From NCBI GenBank assembly GCA_002732675.1, contig NVRR01000103.1, positions 1 through 9,501 on the forward strand: a DNA stretch of 9,501 nucleotides, read 5' to 3'. The notes under the pieces were generated by a model. The model searched no databases and had not been told where the DNA came from. It saw only the letters and a list, made by a program, of their open reading frames with translations. Made by a program: the position numbers and the translations under genes. The stretch comes from Sneathiella sp. (GTDB taxonomy: Bacteria > Pseudomonadota > Alphaproteobacteria > Sneathiellales > Sneathiellaceae). Below, piece by piece: positions 1 to 6,827 of the stretch (position 1 is its first letter; each line of letters starts with the position of its first letter).

Positions 1-1121
1 CCAGATAGGTTGGCACCAAAGCCGGATGCAGAAATCGCGGCGCCGGTAGGAAGAGCCGGGACGCCCAAATCGCTGCCGCCTGTCGCAATCCGCGGAGTAT
101 CACTTTTCACCTGCAGGAGCGACGTGACATTCGGGGAGTTCGCCTTATGGATTTCCAGCGCATCAATCCCGGTCGCAACAACCGAAACCCGCATCATCCC
201 TTCCATATTAGTATCGAACGTTGACCCGACGATGATATTGGCTTCCGGATCGACTTCACTGCGAATTCTGTTGGCAGCCTCATCAAGCTCATACAAGGTG
301 AGATCCATGCCACCGGTGATGTTGATCAGAACGCCGCGCGCGCCTTTCATCGACACGTCATCCAGCAGCGGGTTAGAGATGGCGGCTTCGGCGGCTTCGA
401 TGGCGCGGTTTTCACCGCTTGCCTCACCGGTGCCCATCATCGCCTTGCCCATTTCATTCATGACCGTTTTCACGTCAGCGAAATCCAGATTGATCAATCC
501 CGGCATCACCATCAGATCCGTCACACCCCGGACACCGGAATGTAACACTTCATCGGCCATATTGAAGGCATCGGCGAAAGTCGTTTTCTCGTTAGCAATC
601 CGGAACAGATTCTGGTTCGGGATAATGATCAGAGTATCAACATAGCGCTGCAATTCTTCAATGCCGGCATCGGCCGTCCTCATGCGGTGATTGCCTTCAA
701 ACTGGAAAGGCCGAGTGACGACACCAACGGTCAGGATGCCCAGCTCGCGAGCGGCGCGGGCAACAACCGGGGCCGCCCCTGTCCCTGTACCACCGCCCAT
801 ACCCGCGGTGATAAAACACATATGTACGCCCTCAAGGTGAGAGGTGATTTCGTCCAGCGCCTCTTCGGCAGCTTCCGCGCCAATATGTGGCTTGGATCCA
901 GCGCCGAGCCCTTCTGTGAGTTCAGCTCCGAGTTGAATACGGCGATCCGAAAAATTCTGTTTAAGCGCCTGAGCATCGGTGTTCGCAACAACGAATTCAA
1001 CCCCCTGCAGCTCCGAGGTAATCATGTTATTAACGGCGTTCCCTCCGGCGCCCCCAATACCCATTACCAGTATTTTTGGCTTCAGTTCTGTCTGATCCGG
1101 CACTGACAAATTGATACTCAC
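1..1121 (-). CDS. ftsZ: Cell division GTPase FtsZ, 3' end beyond the window
   Basis: FtsZ is the tubulin-like GTPase that polymerises at midcell as the Z ring and recruits the divisome. Seen here: 373 codons, open to the window edge, with no internal stop. The N-terminal nucleotide-binding motif [13 protein letters not shown] lies at residues 21-33. The tubulin signature GGGTGTG is at 109-115. The catalytic T7 loop NLDFADV is at 211-217, close to its position in E. coli FtsZ. The conserved core ends near residue 321 (VVATGIDA), and the rest is the start of the variable C-terminal linker. The conserved FtsA-binding C-terminal peptide must lie beyond position 1. The start is a GTG at 1121, chosen because AGGAGG sits 8 nt upstream and because the protein then begins about 20 residues before the first Gly-rich loop, as usual. 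It follows ftsA after a 106-nt AT-rich gap, so it may have its own promoter. Product identity is essentially certain. Confidence 0.98.
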   Translation of the reverse strand, partial: MSINLSVPDQTELKPKILVMGIGGAGGNAVNNMITSELQGVEFVVANTDAQALKQNFSDRRIQLGAELTEGLGAGSKPHIGAEAAEEALDEITSHLEGVHMCFITAGMGGGTGTGAAPVVARAARELGILTVGVVTRPFQFEGNHRMRTADAGIEELQRYVDTLIIIPNQNLFRIANEKTTFADAFNMADEVLHSGVRGVTDLMVMPGLINLDFADVKTVMNEMGKAMMGTGEASGENRAIEAAEAAISNPLLDDVSMKGARGVLINITGGMDLTLYELDEAANRIRSEVDPEANIIVGSTFDTNMEGMMRVSVVATGIDALEIHKANSPNVTSLLQVKSDTPRIATGGSDLGVPALPTGAAISASGFGANLS

Positions 1122-1129
1122 AGCACTAT

Positions 1130-1135
1130 CCTCCT
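1130..1135 (-). promoter_or_regulatory. Consensus ribosome binding site of ftsZ
   Basis: AGGAGG on the minus strand, 8 nt before the GTG at 1121. It is the strongest Shine-Dalgarno match in the window, fits the high expression expected of FtsZ, and decides the GTG start. A second GTG at 1126-1124 is out of frame and meets a stop after two codons. Confidence 0.85.
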
Positions 1136-1140
1136 AAGTT

Positions 1141-1210
1141 ACGCACGTTATAGATAATTAATACCAAATATTGTGGTTAATGAAACCCTATTCCTTACAT
1201 ATTGACAATT
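1141..1210 (-). promoter_or_regulatory. AT-rich ftsZ leader with possible promoter elements
   Basis: The 106 nt between ftsA and ftsZ (1122-1227) are clearly more AT-rich than the genes around them. On the minus strand TTGTCA (1208-1203) resembles a -35 hexamer, but the hexamer 17 nt downstream, TTTCAT, is a poor -10. Separately TATAAC (1152-1147) resembles a -10, but has only CACAAT at the -35 distance. An imperfect palindrome lies at 1157-1181. In many alphaproteobacteria ftsZ has its own promoter in this gap, so one is plausible here. The exact hexamers are a guess. Confidence 0.3.
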
Positions 1211-1239
1211 TTCTTGCATTTTTCTGCTCAAAAATTGTC
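1204..1239. repeat. Perfect 9-bp inverted repeat across the ftsA stop codon
   Basis: GACAATTTT at 1204-1212 and AAAATTGTC at 1231-1239 are perfect reverse complements separated by 18 nt. The loop contains the ftsA TGA (1230-1228), and one arm lies in the last ftsA codons. In the ftsA-ftsZ mRNA this could fold into an AT-rich hairpin. It is not followed by a U-run on the minus strand, so it is not a standard intrinsic terminator. The arm at 1204-1212 overlaps the candidate -35 hexamer TTGTCA. The function is unknown and chance is possible. Confidence 0.5.
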
Positions 1240-2469
1240 CCTGAACCAGTTTCCGACCTTTAAAAAGCGACTTTTCCCTCGCTTTTCCTCCACCGGTAAT
1301 TTTACATTGTCATCAAATCTTTCGCGGACGGCAAAAGACAACAGCCCCGCCGCCGTTGTAAAGGCCGGGCCGTCCGTTGCGTCGGCAAGACCCTTAACAC
1401 GGATAGGTTTACCCATACGGACCTGTTTATCCAAAATACGGGCGGCGAGTTCCTGAACACCGGCCAATTGGGCTGCACCGCCGCATAACACGGCGCGGCG
1501 ACCGGCAACCTTGTTAAACCCGGACGCGAGTATTCGGTCATTGACCAGCTCCAATATCTCCTCGATACGGGGTTTGATGATCCCGACCAGCATTGATCTT
1601 GGGACATGATTGGCGATTTCATGCTCGCTCTCGCCGATCAACGGAACATCGATGATTTCTTTTTCATCCGCAGGACTTGAGAGAGCATTGCCGTAGAGTG
1701 TCTTCATGCGCTCGGCATTGATCAAGGTAGTGGAAAGGCCACGGGCGATGTCGTTGCTGACGTGGCTGCCGCCCACCGGGACAACCTCGTTATAAACCAT
1801 TTCACCATCATAAAAGATGGCAAAGGATGTAGATCCGCCGCCCATGTCAATGACCGTGACGCCGAGATCCATTTCATCCTCGACCAGACAGGCAAGGCCC
1901 GATGCATACGGCGCAGAGACAATATTCCGAACGCTCAAATGACATCTTTCAACGCAATTGGCGATATTGCGCATATGGCTGTTTTGCAAGGAAACCATAT
2001 GCATGCTGATACCGAGATTTTCACCATACATGCCGCGCGGATCGCGAATGCCGCGATTGCCATCAACCGTATAGCCAACGGGAAGCGCATGGATAACGGT
2101 CCGGCCTTCGGGCTGATAACTGGCCTGCGCCTCTTTCAAGGTGCGCTGCAAATCTCTTTCGCTGATTTCCTGCCCGCCGATGGACATTTCTACATCGACG
2201 GTCTGCGACGCGGGCCTGCCTGCGGAAACGCCGAGATTGACCTCGCGAATGGTTTCGCCAGCCATGCGTTCGGCGGCATCGACGGCGGATCTTATCGCCT
2301 CTTCCGCCATTTCCATATTGGTGATACCGCCCGCCCGCAAGCCCCGCGATACCTGGTGCCCGATGCCGGTAACCCGCAGCCGACCGGCCTCCTCCACTGC
2401 GACGAAGCAGCATACTTTTGTCGATCCAACATCGAGAGCGGCCAGGGGCCCGTTCCGTCCTACTGCCAT
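1228..2469 (-). CDS. ftsA: Cell division protein FtsA, actin-like Z-ring membrane anchor
   Basis: FtsA is the actin-family ATPase that tethers FtsZ filaments to the inner membrane and activates late division proteins. The 413-residue length is normal for the family. Seen in order: phosphate-1 loop with DVGSTK at 13-18; the FtsA-specific 1C region at about 85-165; phosphate-2 loop VIDMGGGSTSF at 206-216; adenosine-binding LCGGAAQLAG at 328-337; and a C-terminal amphipathic helix (401-413, RFLKVGNWFRDNF), the expected membrane-targeting sequence, after a charged linker. The ATG at 2469 is the first possible start, since an in-frame TAG lies three codons upstream. Its purine-rich AGAAGG is only 2 nt away, which is unusually close. 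It is 38 nt after ftsQ and 106 nt before ftsZ. Its stop codon lies inside an inverted repeat. Confidence 0.97.
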   Translation of the reverse strand: MAVGRNGPLAALDVGSTKVCCFVAVEEAGRLRVTGIGHQVSRGLRAGGITNMEMAEEAIRSAVDAAERMAGETIREVNLGVSAGRPASQTVDVEMSIGGQEISERDLQRTLKEAQASYQPEGRTVIHALPVGYTVDGNRGIRDPRGMYGENLGISMHMVSLQNSHMRNIANCVERCHLSVRNIVSAPYASGLACLVEDEMDLGVTVIDMGGGSTSFAIFYDGEMVYNEVVPVGGSHVSNDIARGLSTTLINAERMKTLYGNALSSPADEKEIIDVPLIGESEHEIANHVPRSMLVGIIKPRIEEILELVNDRILASGFNKVAGRRAVLCGGAAQLAGVQELAARILDKQVRMGKPIRVKGLADATDGPAFTTAAGLLSFAVRERFDDNVKLPVEEKRGKSRFLKVGNWFRDNF

Positions 2470-2471
2470 TA

Positions 2472-2477
2472 CCTTCT
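2472..2477 (-). promoter_or_regulatory. Closely spaced Shine-Dalgarno of ftsA
   Basis: AGAAGG on the minus strand ends only 2 nt before the ftsA ATG (2469), against a usual spacing of 5-9 nt. No better ATG, GTG or TTG start is visible near the N-terminus, and the ATG position fits family length. Inefficient initiation, which would keep FtsA well below FtsZ, is an inference. Confidence 0.4.
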
Positions 2478-2479
2478 AA

Positions 2480-2495
2480 CTAACCTTACTTTAAC
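2480..2495. promoter_or_regulatory. CtrA-like box between ftsQ and ftsA
   Basis: Read on the plus strand, CTAA-N7-TTAAC differs at one position from TTAA-N7-TTAAC, the full consensus of the alphaproteobacterial cell-cycle regulator CtrA. It sits in the 38-nt gap between ftsQ and ftsA. CtrA is known to control the ftsQA region in Caulobacter, which gives the match some biological context. The gap is AT-rich, so a chance match is realistic. Confidence 0.3.
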
Positions 2496-2507
2496 TATTG
2501 TCATACA

Positions 2508-3569
2508 TTAAGTCTTGTCACCCTTGGTGCGCCGTAGCGCCGCCGCTTTGGGCTTCAGCCGCACATAGGTGCGGTCATTTCCCCGAAGATCAACGGAGAC
2601 AAGGCCGCCATTCAGGATTTTCTTTTCTTCCTGCATTTTATAAAGCTGCTTCCAGGCTTTCTGCGCGCCGTTTTCAGGAAGTAAAACCGTTACCTTGTTG
2701 TCAAATTCCAAATTCCAGCGACGATCCCGAATGCGAATTGCATTTTGCAGCTGTGTGAACAGGGTCGGTGTCTGCGATAGCATATCGAACAGCTCTGCTG
2801 CATGAATATTTGCCCCGTCACCGACAACTTTTGGCAAATGTCCAAACTTGTCCGCCTGGCGGCGTGAGACCAGTGCACCGCTACGGTCAATTACCCCGGT
2901 CTTACCATTCAACTGCCATCTTGCAAACGGCCGTCGCTCCTGGATATGGATAAAGAGTTCATCGGGAAAGCGGCGCATGACAGACGCGGTTTCGACCCAG
3001 CCAAGTGTTTCAAGCCGGGCGCGGGCCTCAATCGGATCAACATCAAGAATGCTGTCACCGCGTTTCACGTCAAGGGCTCTTAAAATATCCTGAGCAGACG
3101 CCCGGTGACGGCCAACGATACTGATTTCCTGCACCGTCAGGCCGAACGCGCCAGCCAACGCTTTTTGTTGTTCATCAACCCAGCGGGAAGTCTGTTCAGC
3201 AACTTGTTGCTCTGACAGAAAATTACTGATGCCGCCGATCATCAGGGCGGCAAGGATAACGCCGCCGCCGATGAGTGCCGGTTTGCGCCAACTGGGGGCA
3301 GGTTTACGGCGCGCCGTTCCTCTTACAGTCTTGGCTTTTCCCGGCTTCGCCGTCTGCCACAGCATGTTGGTAAATTGGGCGGAAGCATTTCCAAGTTTGA
3401 CGAGGGAGGCCGCAGCCCCGAAACTCGGTTCAGACTTTCGCCGCGACACTTTCTTTGGCTTTGTCCGCCGCGAAAGCCGTCCTTTCGCCGCAAGGCCTTT
3501 TAAAGGCCTGCTTGATTTTGATCTGGAGCTTCCAAGACGATCATTCCTGTCTACGGTCAACGGTCGCAT
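2508..3569 (-). CDS. ftsQ: Cell division protein FtsQ
   Basis: FtsQ is a bitopic inner-membrane divisome protein that connects early cytoplasmic components with the periplasmic FtsB-FtsL and FtsW-FtsI machinery. Seen: 353 residues with a long, very basic cytoplasmic tail (1-96, 27 Lys/Arg against 3 Asp/Glu), one transmembrane helix at about 98-115, a POTRA domain at about 144-212 (from LTVQEISIVGRHRAS through FPDELFIHIQERRPFA), and the FtsQ/DivIB beta domain to about 337 (WQLNGKTGVIDRSGALV through LVSVDLRG). A short basic tail follows. The ATG at 3569 overlaps the end of ddl by 13 nt and has GGAGG 7 nt upstream, which supports this start. The gene ends 38 nt before ftsA. The long N-terminus is typical of alphaproteobacterial FtsQ compared with the short tail in E. 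coli. Confidence 0.95.
   Translation of the reverse strand: MRPLTVDRNDRLGSSRSKSSRPLKGLAAKGRLSRRTKPKKVSRRKSEPSFGAAASLVKLGNASAQFTNMLWQTAKPGKAKTVRGTARRKPAPSWRKPALIGGGVILAALMIGGISNFLSEQQVAEQTSRWVDEQQKALAGAFGLTVQEISIVGRHRASAQDILRALDVKRGDSILDVDPIEARARLETLGWVETASVMRRFPDELFIHIQERRPFARWQLNGKTGVIDRSGALVSRRQADKFGHLPKVVGDGANIHAAELFDMLSQTPTLFTQLQNAIRIRDRRWNLEFDNKVTVLLPENGAQKAWKQLYKMQEEKKILNGGLVSVDLRGNDRTYVRLKPKAAALRRTKGDKT
3493..3509. repeat. 17-nt palindrome within ftsQ
   Basis: AGGCCTTTTAAAGGCCT consists of perfect 8-nt arms around one central base. It lies in the codons for the basic N-terminal tail of FtsQ (SRPLKGLAA). A 1-nt centre cannot close as an RNA hairpin without opening pairs, so any role would be as a protein-binding site or as a hairpin with shorter arms. 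It may simply be chance. Confidence 0.4.
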
Positions 3570-4465
3570 GACGCATCCTCCACAATCCAGCGTACAAGTT
3601 CTTCAAAATTCATCCCGGTATACGCGGCAATTTCCGGTACCAGGCTAAGCGATGTCATACCCGGCTGGGTGTTGGTTTCCAGAATATAAAGCTTTCCCGG
3701 TCCATCGCCGGTATCATCAAACCGGAAGTCACTGCGGCTGACACCGCGACATCCCAATGCCTGATGGGCGACCAGCCCCTGCCGCAGAACCTCGGCATAG
3801 TCTTCTTCCGGTATCGGTGCGGGCATCAGGTGACTAGCCTTACCGGCGGTATATTTAGCCTCGTAGTCATAAAACCGACCGAGTGGCTTGATCTCAACAG
3901 CGCCAAGCGCCACATCCCCCATGACAGCAACTTGTATTTCACGCCCCGGAATATAGGTTTCCACCAGAACTTTCTCGCCAAATGTCCACGGCAGGTCGGC
4001 AAGGCTCATGTTCTCATTATCAAGGATGATGGTGACACCGACGCTAGAGCCTTCATTTAAAGGCTTTACGACAAATGGTTTGGGATAGCTGGCACCGTTC
4101 TCAATGTCTTTGCGGGTGAATATCTTGCCCTCGGCACAGGTTAAGCCCGCGTCGGCGAACAAATGTTTTGCCACCGGCTTATCCATGGCCACGGCAGAGG
4201 CCAACACACCGGAATGTGTATACGGGATCCCCATAATTTCAAGGAGCCCCTGAATAAACCCATCCTCGCCGTAACGTCCATGCAAGGCGTTGAAACAGAC
4301 GTCGGGCTTTACCTTCGCGAGCACCTCGGCAATATTGCGGCCAGCATCTATGGAGGTCACCTGATAGCCGCAGGCTTTCAGGGCTTCCGCGCAGCCGATC
4401 CCGCTATTCATGGAAACTTCACGCTCCGCAGACCATCCGCCCATCAATACCGCCACATGCTTCAT
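3557..4465 (-). CDS. ddl: D-alanine--D-alanine ligase
   Basis: Ddl is a cytoplasmic ATP-grasp enzyme that joins two D-alanines, using ATP, to give the dipeptide added by MurF to the peptidoglycan precursor. At 302 residues it has the usual length of the DdlB type. Seen: GGWSAEREVS at 9-18, with Glu14 in the first D-Ala site; HGRYGEDGFIQG at 62-73; AMDK at 93-96; the phosphate-loop motif NEGSSVG at 137-143; the omega-loop EAKY at 202-205; and metal ligands Asp246, Glu263 and Asn265, the last two in ETNTQPGMT. The Ser141 and Tyr205 pair matches the D-Ala-specific Tyr type, so a D-lactate ligase is unlikely. The ATG overlaps the murB stop as ATGA, with purine-rich GGGAAGAG just upstream. The 3' end overlaps ftsQ by 13 nt. 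Confidence 0.97.
   Translation of the reverse strand: MKHVAVLMGGWSAEREVSMNSGIGCAEALKACGYQVTSIDAGRNIAEVLAKVKPDVCFNALHGRYGEDGFIQGLLEIMGIPYTHSGVLASAVAMDKPVAKHLFADAGLTCAEGKIFTRKDIENGASYPKPFVVKPLNEGSSVGVTIILDNENMSLADLPWTFGEKVLVETYIPGREIQVAVMGDVALGAVEIKPLGRFYDYEAKYTAGKASHLMPAPIPEEDYAEVLRQGLVAHQALGCRGVSRSDFRFDDTGDGPGKLYILETNTQPGMTSLSLVPEIAAYTGMNFEELVRWIVEDASCDR
3577..3581 (-). promoter_or_regulatory. Ribosome binding site of ftsQ inside ddl
   Basis: GGAGG on the minus strand with a 7-nt spacer to the ftsQ ATG at 3569. It lies within the last codons of ddl and supports the overlapping start. Confidence 0.75.
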
Positions 4466-5397
4466 TTACTCTTCCCTTTCACGCTCGCCGTCACATCCCC
4501 CAGCCGAACAATTTCCCAACGCAAGAGAATGTCATGTGTCTCGAAGACCCGGCGGCGCACTTCCTCGCCAACCGCTTCCAGATCGGCAGCCGTTGCCGCA
4601 CCAGTATTGATCAGGAAGTTGCAATGCTTGTCAGACACCATGGCGTCACCAATTATTAGCCCGCGCCCACCGATGCTATCAATCAGCTCCCAGGCTTTCT
4701 TGCCCGCAGGGTTGGCGAATGTAGAGCCGCCGGTCCGGCTTCTGATCGGCTGGCTTTCTTCGCGATTGCGGGAGATGTCGGCCATCCGACCGAGAATTTC
4801 CTGACTGTCCCCGGCTGCCAGCCGCAATGTTGCTTGTGTAAAAATCCAGTCTTTTGGAATATCCGTATGGCGATAGGAAAAGCCCATATCGTCTAATGAG
4901 AGAGTATGACGCTCCCCTTGTCGGTCATAAGCAACAGCCGAGACAAAAATATCCGACATGTCAGCGCCGTAGGCTCCGGCATTCATCCGAAGTGCCCCGC
5001 CGATGCTGCCCGGAATGCCGCTTAAAAATTCGGCGCCCTCCAGACTTGCGTCGGCGGCAAACCGGGCGACATTGCCGTCCAGCGCCCCGGCCCCAACGGT
5101 TATCATCTCGCCATCAACGGTCATCTTGGTGAAATGTCGGCCGAGGCGAATGACCGCGCCGCGAATGCCGCCATCGCGCACCAGAATATTTGACCCGACG
5201 CCTAGGGCGTAAACCGGCAGACCTGTGGGAATATTCTTTAAGAAAGCCGATAAATCATCTTCGTCCTCTGGTTTGAAGACGAAATCCGCCGGACCGCCGA
5301 CTTGAAACCAGGTTATTTTATCAAGGCGCACATTTTCACGTAAGCGCCCCCTTACTGTCGGCATCCCGCTGTTCATATCTGTGGGAAGGGAAGACAT
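4462..5397 (-). CDS. murB: UDP-N-acetylenolpyruvoylglucosamine reductase MurB
   Basis: MurB is a cytoplasmic FAD enzyme that uses NADPH to reduce UDP-GlcNAc-enolpyruvate to UDP-MurNAc, the second committed step of peptidoglycan synthesis. Residues are numbered here from the upstream ATG at 5406 (314 aa). Seen: the FAD-binding GVGSNILVRDGG at 69-80; SGIPGSIGGALRMNAGAYG at 129-147; SYRHTD at 177-182; the catalytic Ser228 in GGSTFANP; and Glu298 near the C-terminus as the likely proton-relay acid. The GSTFANP form is like that of type II MurB. Two starts are possible. The ATG at 5406 overlaps the murC stop but has its AAGG directly against the codon. The ATG at 5397 has AAGGA with an 8-nt spacer and is preferred (311 aa, 5 nt after murC). 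The 3' end overlaps ddl by 4 nt. Confidence 0.96.
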   Translation of the reverse strand: MSSLPTDMNSGMPTVRGRLRENVRLDKITWFQVGGPADFVFKPEDEDDLSAFLKNIPTGLPVYALGVGSNILVRDGGIRGAVIRLGRHFTKMTVDGEMITVGAGALDGNVARFAADASLEGAEFLSGIPGSIGGALRMNAGAYGADMSDIFVSAVAYDRQGERHTLSLDDMGFSYRHTDIPKDWIFTQATLRLAAGDSQEILGRMADISRNREESQPIRSRTGGSTFANPAGKKAWELIDSIGGRGLIIGDAMVSDKHCNFLINTGAATAADLEAVGEEVRRRVFETHDILLRWEIVRLGDVTASVKGKSK

Positions 5398-5402
5398 ATG
5401 GC

Positions 5403-6827
5403 TCATCCTTCCCGAGCTTCCTGGCGGAGGGTTTCGAGCTCGCCCGGTAACGCATTGGCCCAGTTGGTGATAGATCCAGCGCCAAGGCAGACCACTACGT
5501 CCCCGTCTTCGGCATAATCCACTACAATGCCCGCCAGTTTCTCAGGCCCCTCAAGAACGAGTACATTCTTATGGCCGCGCTCACGAAGCCCGTCCGCGAA
5601 GCTTTCTTGATCGACACCAGGAATAGGGTCTTCACCGGCCGCATATATGTCGGCAACGACAACGATATCTGCATCATTAAAGCAGGTGCAGAATTCTTCG
5701 AACAGATCCTGCAAACGGGAATAACGATGCGGCTGGACAACGGCGATGATCTTCTTGTCAAAGGCCTGCCGCGCCGCCGACAGAACCGAGGAGATTTCCA
5801 CCGGGTGATGACCATAATCATCAATGATTGTTACCCCACCAACTTCACCGGTTTTTGTAAAGCGCCGCTTGACCCCGCCAAATTCGCGGAGACCGGTTTT
5901 GAGGTCAACTTCTTCCAATCCCATTTCCTTGGCAACGGCAATGGCGGCCAGCGCATTCTGAATGTTATGAATACCGGGCATGGGAAGTTCAAAGCCCTTC
6001 ATCAACCGCGTATCGCCCTCAATACGGTCGCTGACAGCCACATCGAAATGGGCGCAGCCTGCATCAAAATCGACATTAATGGCGCGATAGTCTGCCTGCG
6101 GCGAAAGCCCGTAGGAAATCAATCGCCGGTCCGAAATCCGGCCGATCAGGGCCTGGACTTCCGCATGATCAATGCAGACAGCGGCGAAACCGTAAAAGGG
6201 AATATTCTGAACAAATGTCTGGAAGGCGTCCCGCACCCCATCAAAATTGCCATAAAAATCAAGATGCTCCGGGTCAATGTTGGTGACAATGGCAATGGTC
6301 GCCGGCAGTTTGGTAAAGCTGCCATCGCTTTCGTCGGCCTCGACCACCATCCAGTCACCCTTGCCAAGGCGGGCATTGGTGCCATAGGCATTGATAATGC
6401 CGCCATTGATAACCGTCGGCTCCATGCGGGAGGCATCGAGAAGACTGGCAAGCAATGATGTCGTGGTGGTTTTACCATGCGTACCGCCGACGGCAATCGC
6501 CCATTTAAGCCGCATCAGTTCAGCCAGCATTTCAGCGCGCCGGACGACAGGGATCAGATTGGCGCGGGCTTCCCTGACTTCCGGGTTATCCGATTTGACG
6601 GCGGAGGAAATAACGACGACGCGCGCGTCCCCAAGGTTCGCCGCGTCATGGCCGATATGGACAATGATGCCAAGACCACGCAAGCGCTCAACATTGTTAT
6701 TGGCTGATAAATCAGAACCTTGCACCTGATATCCGAGACTATGCATCACTTCGGCAATACCGCTCATCCCGATCCCACCGATACCGACGAAATGAACAAT
6801 TCCCATGTCTAGCGGGAGTGACCTCAT
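5403..6827 (-). CDS. murC: UDP-N-acetylmuramate--L-alanine ligase MurC
   Basis: MurC is the first Mur ligase. It adds L-alanine to UDP-MurNAc with ATP in the cytoplasm. At 474 residues it has normal length. Three domains are visible. The UDP-substrate domain begins with [10 protein letters not shown] at 14-23. The central ATPase domain has the P-loop [11 protein letters not shown] at 114-124, [10 protein letters not shown] at 162-171, [11 protein letters not shown] at 183-193 and the HNIQNALAA segment from 287. The C-terminal domain has GGVKRRF at 317-323, DDYGHHPVE at 336-344 and QPHRYSR at 365-371. The ATG at 6827 overlaps the murG stop as ATGA and has AAAGG 7 nt upstream. A later ATG at residue 8 lacks a good ribosome site. 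It is a plain MurC with no fused Ddl or Mpl-type features. Confidence 0.98.
   Translation of the reverse strand: MRSLPLDMGIVHFVGIGGIGMSGIAEVMHSLGYQVQGSDLSANNNVERLRGLGIIVHIGHDAANLGDARVVVISSAVKSDNPEVREARANLIPVVRRAEMLAELMRLKWAIAVGGTHGKTTTTSLLASLLDASRMEPTVINGGIINAYGTNARLGKGDWMVVEADESDGSFTKLPATIAIVTNIDPEHLDFYGNFDGVRDAFQTFVQNIPFYGFAAVCIDHAEVQALIGRISDRRLISYGLSPQADYRAINVDFDAGCAHFDVAVSDRIEGDTRLMKGFELPMPGIHNIQNALAAIAVAKEMGLEEVDLKTGLREFGGVKRRFTKTGEVGGVTIIDDYGHHPVEISSVLSAARQAFDKKIIAVVQPHRYSRLQDLFEEFCTCFNDADIVVVADIYAAGEDPIPGVDQESFADGLRERGHKNVLVLEGPEKLAGIVVDYAEDGDVVVCLGAGSITNWANALPGELETLRQEAREG
5406..5413 (-). promoter_or_regulatory. Ribosome binding site that decides the murB start
   Basis: GGGAAGGA on the minus strand ends 8 nt before the ATG at 5397, but its final A is the first base of the ATG at 5406. 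It therefore supports the downstream start. It lies in the last codons of murC. Confidence 0.6.

Noticed and set aside
10..1106. Two plus-strand open frames opposite ftsZ (10-645 and 687-1106)
   Set aside because: The minus strand here encodes an intact FtsZ with all its motifs; the plus-strand frames show no domain.
1148..1181. A CtrA box in the ftsZ leader
   Set aside because: TTAA elements are present but their spacing is 15 nt rather than 7, and the nearest N7 arrangements have two or more mismatches.
1122..1240. An intrinsic terminator between ftsA and ftsZ
   Set aside because: The inverted repeat is AT-rich with a long loop and has no U-run on the transcribed strand; ftsZ follows in the same direction.
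1762..2511. A 249-residue plus-strand open frame opposite ftsA
   Set aside because: Antisense shadow of ftsA; its composition is rich in His, Arg and Ala with no family resemblance.
4163..4804. A 213-residue plus-strand frame across the murB/ddl junction
   Set aside because: It crosses two clearly real genes on the other strand and has no independent support.
5571..6458. A 295-residue open frame on the plus strand opposite murC
   Set aside because: It lies wholly antisense to a well-conserved murC, has no recognisable domain, and looks like a codon-bias shadow.
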